From: Eutrophocola sp965662685
GTDB lineage: Bacteria; Pseudomonadota; Gammaproteobacteria; Pseudomonadales; Pseudohongiellaceae
Reading direction: 5' to 3'
DNA length: 9,356 nucleotides
Assembly (NCBI GenBank): GCA_965662685.1
Contig: CBFIIQ010000069.1
Span: forward strand, 1-9,356
Shown here: piece by piece, positions 5,614 to 9,356 of the stretch
Position numbering within the stretch: the stretch's first letter is position 1
How the letters are laid out: each line of letters opens with the position of its first letter
The notes under the pieces: model-generated
Told to the model about the DNA's origin: nothing
Database searches by the model: none
What the model saw: the letters and a program-made list of their open reading frames with translations, nothing else
Made by a program: the position numbers and the translations under genes

Positions 5614-7206
5614 TTGGGAAGTAATGTGAAATATTTTTCAGGGGTACGCCTACCTAAAGTGGCGTTGGTCATTTGCACCTGCCTGTCATTGATTTTTTCA
5701 GTCAATGTCAATGCTCATGCGCAACTCGCTCGTGCGGCTGAAAAAGGACAGGTAGATGAAATTACGCAGTTGCTTGAACAGAGCATAGATGTGAACAGCC
5801 GTCTCAATGATGGCACCACTGCATTGCACTGGGCTGTGCTGCGCGATCAACAGGAATCCGTTTCCTTATTGATGGAAGCCGGTGCAGATCCCCTTGTGCT
5901 GAATCGCAATGGTATCTCGCCCCTGTTTCTGGCGGCCCAGAACGGTAATAAAAAAATAGTCAGTTGGCTGCTCAACGCAGGGGCTGATCCCAATACCCTG
6001 TCGGAAAACGGTGAAACCATATTGATGACCGCGGTACATACCGGCAAATCTGAAGTCGTCAATCTGCTTTTGGCCAGCGGAGCTCTGGTTGATTACCGGG
6101 ATCCTGAATTTCAGCAAACGGCATTAATGATAGCCGTTCGGGAAGGGCATGATGATGTTATTGATATGCTCATTCGGCATGGTGCGAATGTTGATGCACG
6201 CACCCGTCTGGGGCCTGTTCCCGCCTATATTCCTCCCTGCAAGGGGACCGGTTGTGGTTCGGAAGGGGTGGGTATCAATCGTAGCGGCGTTCCCCATCGC
6301 GGTGAGCGTTATGACGCCAAAGGTGGAATGACACCGCTGTTATATGCCGCCCGTGATGGCAAGTTCGATGCGGCAAGACTGCTCGTTGAAAATGGCGCAG
6401 ATCTTGAACTCAGGGAAGCCAATGAAATTACCCCCTTGCTTATGGCTTTGTTAAATAACCAGCTTGCTGTTGCTGAGCTGTTACTGGATGCCGGAGCCCT
6501 GGTGAATGTTGATGACTTTTATGGCCGCACGCCCCTTTTTGCCGCCGTGGATTATCGCAATCTGGATATGAACAGTGACCTGGAAGATGATCCGCAGGAT
6601 AACCGTGTTAACAGAAAACCAATTCTTGCCATGATCAACCGCTTGCTTGATGCAGGGGCTGATGTGAATGCCCGCACCAAGGAATGGCCGCCGGAAAAGA
6701 AATGGTTGTATTCACTGAACGATGTGTCCTGGGTCGACATGACCGGGCAGACCCCTTTTGTCAGAGCTTCACTGGCCGGTGACATTCCCGTTATGACCAT
6801 GCTGCTGGAGTATGATGCTGATCCACATATTACTACCTACGAGGGGACTACAGCGCTGATGGCTGCTGCTGGTGTTAACTGGACGGTTGCGCAAACCTAT
6901 ACCGTGTCTGAAGAAGACTCACTGGAGGCCGTCAAGCTTAACGTCGCCCTGGGAGGGGATGTTAATGCCAGCAATTCCATGGGATTGACGGCCTTGCTTG
7001 GTGCTGCCAATCGGGGTTCCAATGACATTATTCGATATCTTGCTGATGAGGGCGCGAAGCTGGATGCTCAGGACGCTGTCGGTCGCAGCGCCTTGCGTTG
7101 GGCGGAAGGTGTTTTCCTTGCTGCTGTAGGCGCAGAACAAAAACCTGAAACCATTGCCCTGTTAAAGGCCTTGATGGACGAGGCCGGCATACCCTATGAG
7201 CACTAA
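5614..7206 (+). CDS. Exported ankyrin-repeat protein
   Basis: The product (530 residues, TTG start) has a signal peptide with hydrophobic core 16-30 and a likely cut after AHA (34-36), so it should act in the periplasm, presumably as a binding scaffold rather than an enzyme. About ten ankyrin units follow, each with the TPL/TAL helix start and a GADxN-like hairpin: 66-98, 99-131, 132-163, 166-198, 238-270, 271-303, 304-355, 377-409, 410-453 and 456-488. Three break the regular 33-residue spacing: a Gly/Pro-rich insert at 199-237 with a CKGTGC cysteine pair (209, 214), an acidic insert in the seventh (about 314-336), and one at about 421-436 in the ninth. The gene is first in an apparent operon with the DUF1592 cytochrome, whose start touches this gene's stop, so the products likely work together. 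The partner bound is unknown. Confidence 0.9.
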   Translation: MGSNVKYFSGVRLPKVALVICTCLSLIFSVNVNAHAQLARAAEKGQVDEITQLLEQSIDVNSRLNDGTTALHWAVLRDQQESVSLLMEAGADPLVLNRNGISPLFLAAQNGNKKIVSWLLNAGADPNTLSENGETILMTAVHTGKSEVVNLLLASGALVDYRDPEFQQTALMIAVREGHDDVIDMLIRHGANVDARTRLGPVPAYIPPCKGTGCGSEGVGINRSGVPHRGERYDAKGGMTPLLYAARDGKFDAARLLVENGADLELREANEITPLLMALLNNQLAVAELLLDAGALVNVDDFYGRTPLFAAVDYRNLDMNSDLEDDPQDNRVNRKPILAMINRLLDAGADVNARTKEWPPEKKWLYSLNDVSWVDMTGQTPFVRASLAGDIPVMTMLLEYDADPHITTYEGTTALMAAAGVNWTVAQTYTVSEEDSLEAVKLNVALGGDVNASNSMGLTALLGAANRGSNDIIRYLADEGAKLDAQDAVGRSALRWAEGVFLAAVGAEQKPETIALLKALMDEAGIPYEH

Positions 7207-7207
7207 T

Positions 7208-9356
7208 ATGAAAAAGGCCCGGGTGTTTTTAAAAAAGGCGCGCTTGCCTGGTATGGCGTTAATTATTTTGGGGTTGACCAATACGCTCTATGGTCAGTCC
7301 GATGCCGTAGAGCCTGAGCATCTGCAACTGCTTGAAGACTATTGCAGTGAATGCCATAACTTTGATGATTTCGCTGGTGGTCTTGCCTTTGACTTGCTGG
7401 ATACAAACGATCTGTTAAGTGATGCAGAGACCTGGGAAAAGGTGTTGCTGAAACTCAAGGCCGGCATGATGCCGCCGCTGGGAAAAGAACGACCAGGAAA
7501 TAATGAAGTGCAGGCATTTGTTGCTGATATGGCCCATGCTATTGATAGTGCCTGGAGTGATAGTCCCAATACCGGAGCACCGCTGCTACATCGCATGAAT
7601 CGCACTGAATACCAGAACGCCATTCGTGATCTCCTGGCCTTGCCAATAGATGCGGTCGAGATGTTTCCTGCGGACAACTCCAGCGAGGGTTTCGATAATA
7701 TCGCCAGTGCCTTGAGTGTGTCCCCGGCATTGATGCAGTCCTATATTTCTGCAGCGAACAAGGTCAGTCGTCTCGCTGTGGGTGATATGACAGCCAGCGC
7801 CAGAACCGATACCTATCGCGCAGACCGCCAGGATCAATCAGCACATCTGGAAGGTATCACGCTGGGCACCCGAGGTGGTGCTGCCTTCGAGCATGTTTTT
7901 CCGCTGGATGCAGAATATGAATTCAGAATCAGTCGCACTGGTGCCAACGCCGCTTTCTCCCTCGACCCTGTTGGTATAGAAGATCCAGTTGAGCTGGTTA
8001 TTGATGGCGAACGCGTTGCTCTACTTCCCGCCGGGGCCTCCAGCCAGGTTAGATTGAAAATAAGCGCCGGTCCTCACAAAATTGAAGCGGCCTTTGTACA
8101 AACCCAATCACCTCGCGGAGTCGATGATCTGCATACAGTCTGGTCGAACAGTACCTCGGTACGTGCGGTATCTATTAATGGCCCGCTAAATCCTTCTGGA
8201 ACTGGAGACACCCCCAGTCGTCAGGCAATTTTCACTTGCACTCCTGTCAGTGTTTCAGCAGAAGAACCCTGTGCCCGTCAGATCCTGGGAAACCTGGCTT
8301 ACAAGGCTTACCGGCGACCGGTGAGTGAGCGCGCCATGGATACGCTGTTGGCGTTTTATCGGGATGGTCGTGAACTGCGGGATTTTGATACGGGTATTCA
8401 ATATGCCCTGGCACGTATTCTCGTCGATCCGATGTTTGTTTTTCGCTTTGAAAGCGAGCCTGAAGGAATCGATGTCGGACAGAATTACGCACTACAGCCT
8501 TATGAACTGGCCTCGAGATTATCATTTTTTATCTGGAGCAGTATTCCTGATGACGAGTTGCTGGCCGCAGCGAAGTCAGGCGCTCTTGCAGACAGCAGGG
8601 TTCAGGAACAACAGATACAAAGAATGCTCAGGGACTCCAAAGCAGATTCATTGGTCAAAAATTTTGCTGCTTCCTGGCTGTCCCTGAGACAACTGAATAG
8701 CGTCAATCCGACGTCGCAGGATTTTGATGGTAGCCTGCAAGTGGCAATGCGCCGTGAAACGGAATTGTTACTGGAATCAGTAATTCTTGAAGATCGTCCG
8801 GTAATTGAGCTGCTTACTGCTGATTATAGTTTCGTGAATGAACGTCTGGCACGACATTATGGTATTCCCAATATTCGAGGCAGCCATTTTCGCAAAGTTG
8901 ATTTAGCGGGAACCGGAAGACATGGATTATTGGGCCACGGCAGTATTCTCACTATCACTTCGGCACCAAATCGTACTTCACCGGTAATCCGGGGGGCCTG
9001 GATAATGGAAAATCTGCTGGGAACGCCACCACCACCGCCACCACCGGGAGTGGAAACGAATCTTGAAGAAACTGCCCAGGCAGGAGAGGCTCCGACAACT
9101 CTACGTCAGCGTCTTGAACAGCACCGTATTGATCCCGCTTGTGCGTCCTGTCACAACATGATGGATCCCATTGGTTTTGCTCTGGAAAACTTCGATGCTA
9201 TCGGCAAGTTCCGCGATCAGACCAGAGGCATCCCGGTGAATACCGCGGCAACTTTCTGGGACGGTACCGATTTCAGTGGCCCGGATGGCCTGTTTAATAT
9301 ATTAATGGTGCGCAGTGATCTGTTTGTGGAAAACTTTATCGAAAAACTGATGACTT
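7208..9356 (+). CDS. DUF1587/DUF1595/DUF1592/DUF1588 cytochrome c protein (planctomycete-type), C-terminus cut by the window edge
   Basis: This large exported di-haem protein belongs to a family named for planctomycete cytochromes; its reaction is unknown. All 716 visible codons are open. A signal peptide (basic start, hydrophobic 15-25, likely cut near LYG, 27-29) is followed by haem motif CSECH (46-50), DUF1587 (about 126-190, LLHRMNRTEYQNAIRDLL), a beta-rich stretch resembling a carbohydrate-binding fold (about 215-310), DUF1595 (from C355, AYRRPVSE), DUF1592 (ASRLSFFIWSSIPDDELL), DUF1588 (from about 572, seven prolines at 607-613) and a second haem motif CASCH (645-649) leading into MMDPIGFALENFD. 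The C-terminal DUF1585 has just begun (FIEKLMT), so only a short tail is missing. ATG 7208 is one base after the ankyrin stop; in-frame ATG 7196 would overlap it. Neither has a clear ribosome site, suggesting translational coupling. Relatives are often followed by a DUF1552 gene, which may lie to the right. Confidence 0.92.
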   Translation, partial: MKKARVFLKKARLPGMALIILGLTNTLYGQSDAVEPEHLQLLEDYCSECHNFDDFAGGLAFDLLDTNDLLSDAETWEKVLLKLKAGMMPPLGKERPGNNEVQAFVADMAHAIDSAWSDSPNTGAPLLHRMNRTEYQNAIRDLLALPIDAVEMFPADNSSEGFDNIASALSVSPALMQSYISAANKVSRLAVGDMTASARTDTYRADRQDQSAHLEGITLGTRGGAAFEHVFPLDAEYEFRISRTGANAAFSLDPVGIEDPVELVIDGERVALLPAGASSQVRLKISAGPHKIEAAFVQTQSPRGVDDLHTVWSNSTSVRAVSINGPLNPSGTGDTPSRQAIFTCTPVSVSAEEPCARQILGNLAYKAYRRPVSERAMDTLLAFYRDGRELRDFDTGIQYALARILVDPMFVFRFESEPEGIDVGQNYALQPYELASRLSFFIWSSIPDDELLAAAKSGALADSRVQEQQIQRMLRDSKADSLVKNFAASWLSLRQLNSVNPTSQDFDGSLQVAMRRETELLLESVILEDRPVIELLTADYSFVNERLARHYGIPNIRGSHFRKVDLAGTGRHGLLGHGSILTITSAPNRTSPVIRGAWIMENLLGTPPPPPPPGVETNLEETAQAGEAPTTLRQRLEQHRIDPACASCHNMMDPIGFALENFDAIGKFRDQTRGIPVNTAATFWDGTDFSGPDGLFNILMVRSDLFVENFIEKLMT

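Noticed and set aside
7339..8687. Antisense and plus-strand alternative frames within the DUF1592 cytochrome gene
   Set aside because: The main frame is open without interruption and matches conserved family motifs throughout; the others show no recognisable motif.
9026..9046. CCA/CCG repeat as a microsatellite or slippage site
   Set aside because: It encodes the run of seven prolines that is a normal hallmark of the DUF1588 domain, with mixed codons.
1..9356. Mobile elements, CRISPR, tRNA, defence genes or genomic island boundaries
   Set aside because: No transposase, integrase, repeat-spacer pattern, cloverleaf or attachment-site duplication was seen, and no obvious compositional break between genes.

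Overview
The window reads as a piece of a gammaproteobacterial chromosome, probably from a marine or otherwise free-living aerobe. This is inferred from gene content (a two-domain EgtB, a DsbA, periplasmic c-type cytochromes, a PQQ-type dehydrogenase, a DUF6152 protein and a DUF1592/DUF1588 cytochrome) and from a balanced base composition with ordinary Shine-Dalgarno sites. No mobile element, CRISPR array, tRNA or rRNA is visible. Seven protein genes are supported; two run off the ends of the window.

Layout: (1) Positions 1-958, minus strand: the first 319 codons of an ergothioneine-type sulfoxide synthase (EgtB), cut by the left edge. (2) 1141-2413, minus strand: a probable two-gene operon of exported proteins, a DUF6152 protein followed by a larger protein of unknown function, ending in a hairpin terminator at 1100-1119. 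(3) 2630-4474, plus strand, divergent from that operon: an exported cytochrome c/PQQ beta-propeller fusion resembling polyvinyl-alcohol-dehydrogenase-type quinohemoproteins. (4) 4522-5199, minus strand, convergent with it: a DsbA-like oxidoreductase with an unusual CPEC active site. A four-run G-quadruplex motif lies in the 47-bp gap between these two genes. (5) 5200-5613: a 414-bp non-coding stretch rich in inverted repeats, with several palindromes next to the dsbA start. (6) 5614-7206, plus strand: an exported ankyrin-repeat protein with a TTG start. Its stop codon is one base from (or overlaps) the start of (7), a large DUF1587/DUF1595/DUF1592/DUF1588 cytochrome that runs off the right edge.

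Common theme: except for EgtB, every product carries a Sec-type signal peptide, and most are redox proteins (three CxxCH haem motifs, a PQQ propeller, a CxxC thioredoxin fold). EgtB is cytoplasmic but also belongs to thiol redox chemistry. The most interesting units are the translationally coupled ankyrin/DUF1592 cytochrome pair, whose substrate is unknown, and the divergent DUF6152/quinohemoprotein cluster. DUF6152 is predicted to expose a histidine pair at its mature N-terminus, which raises the possibility of copper binding.
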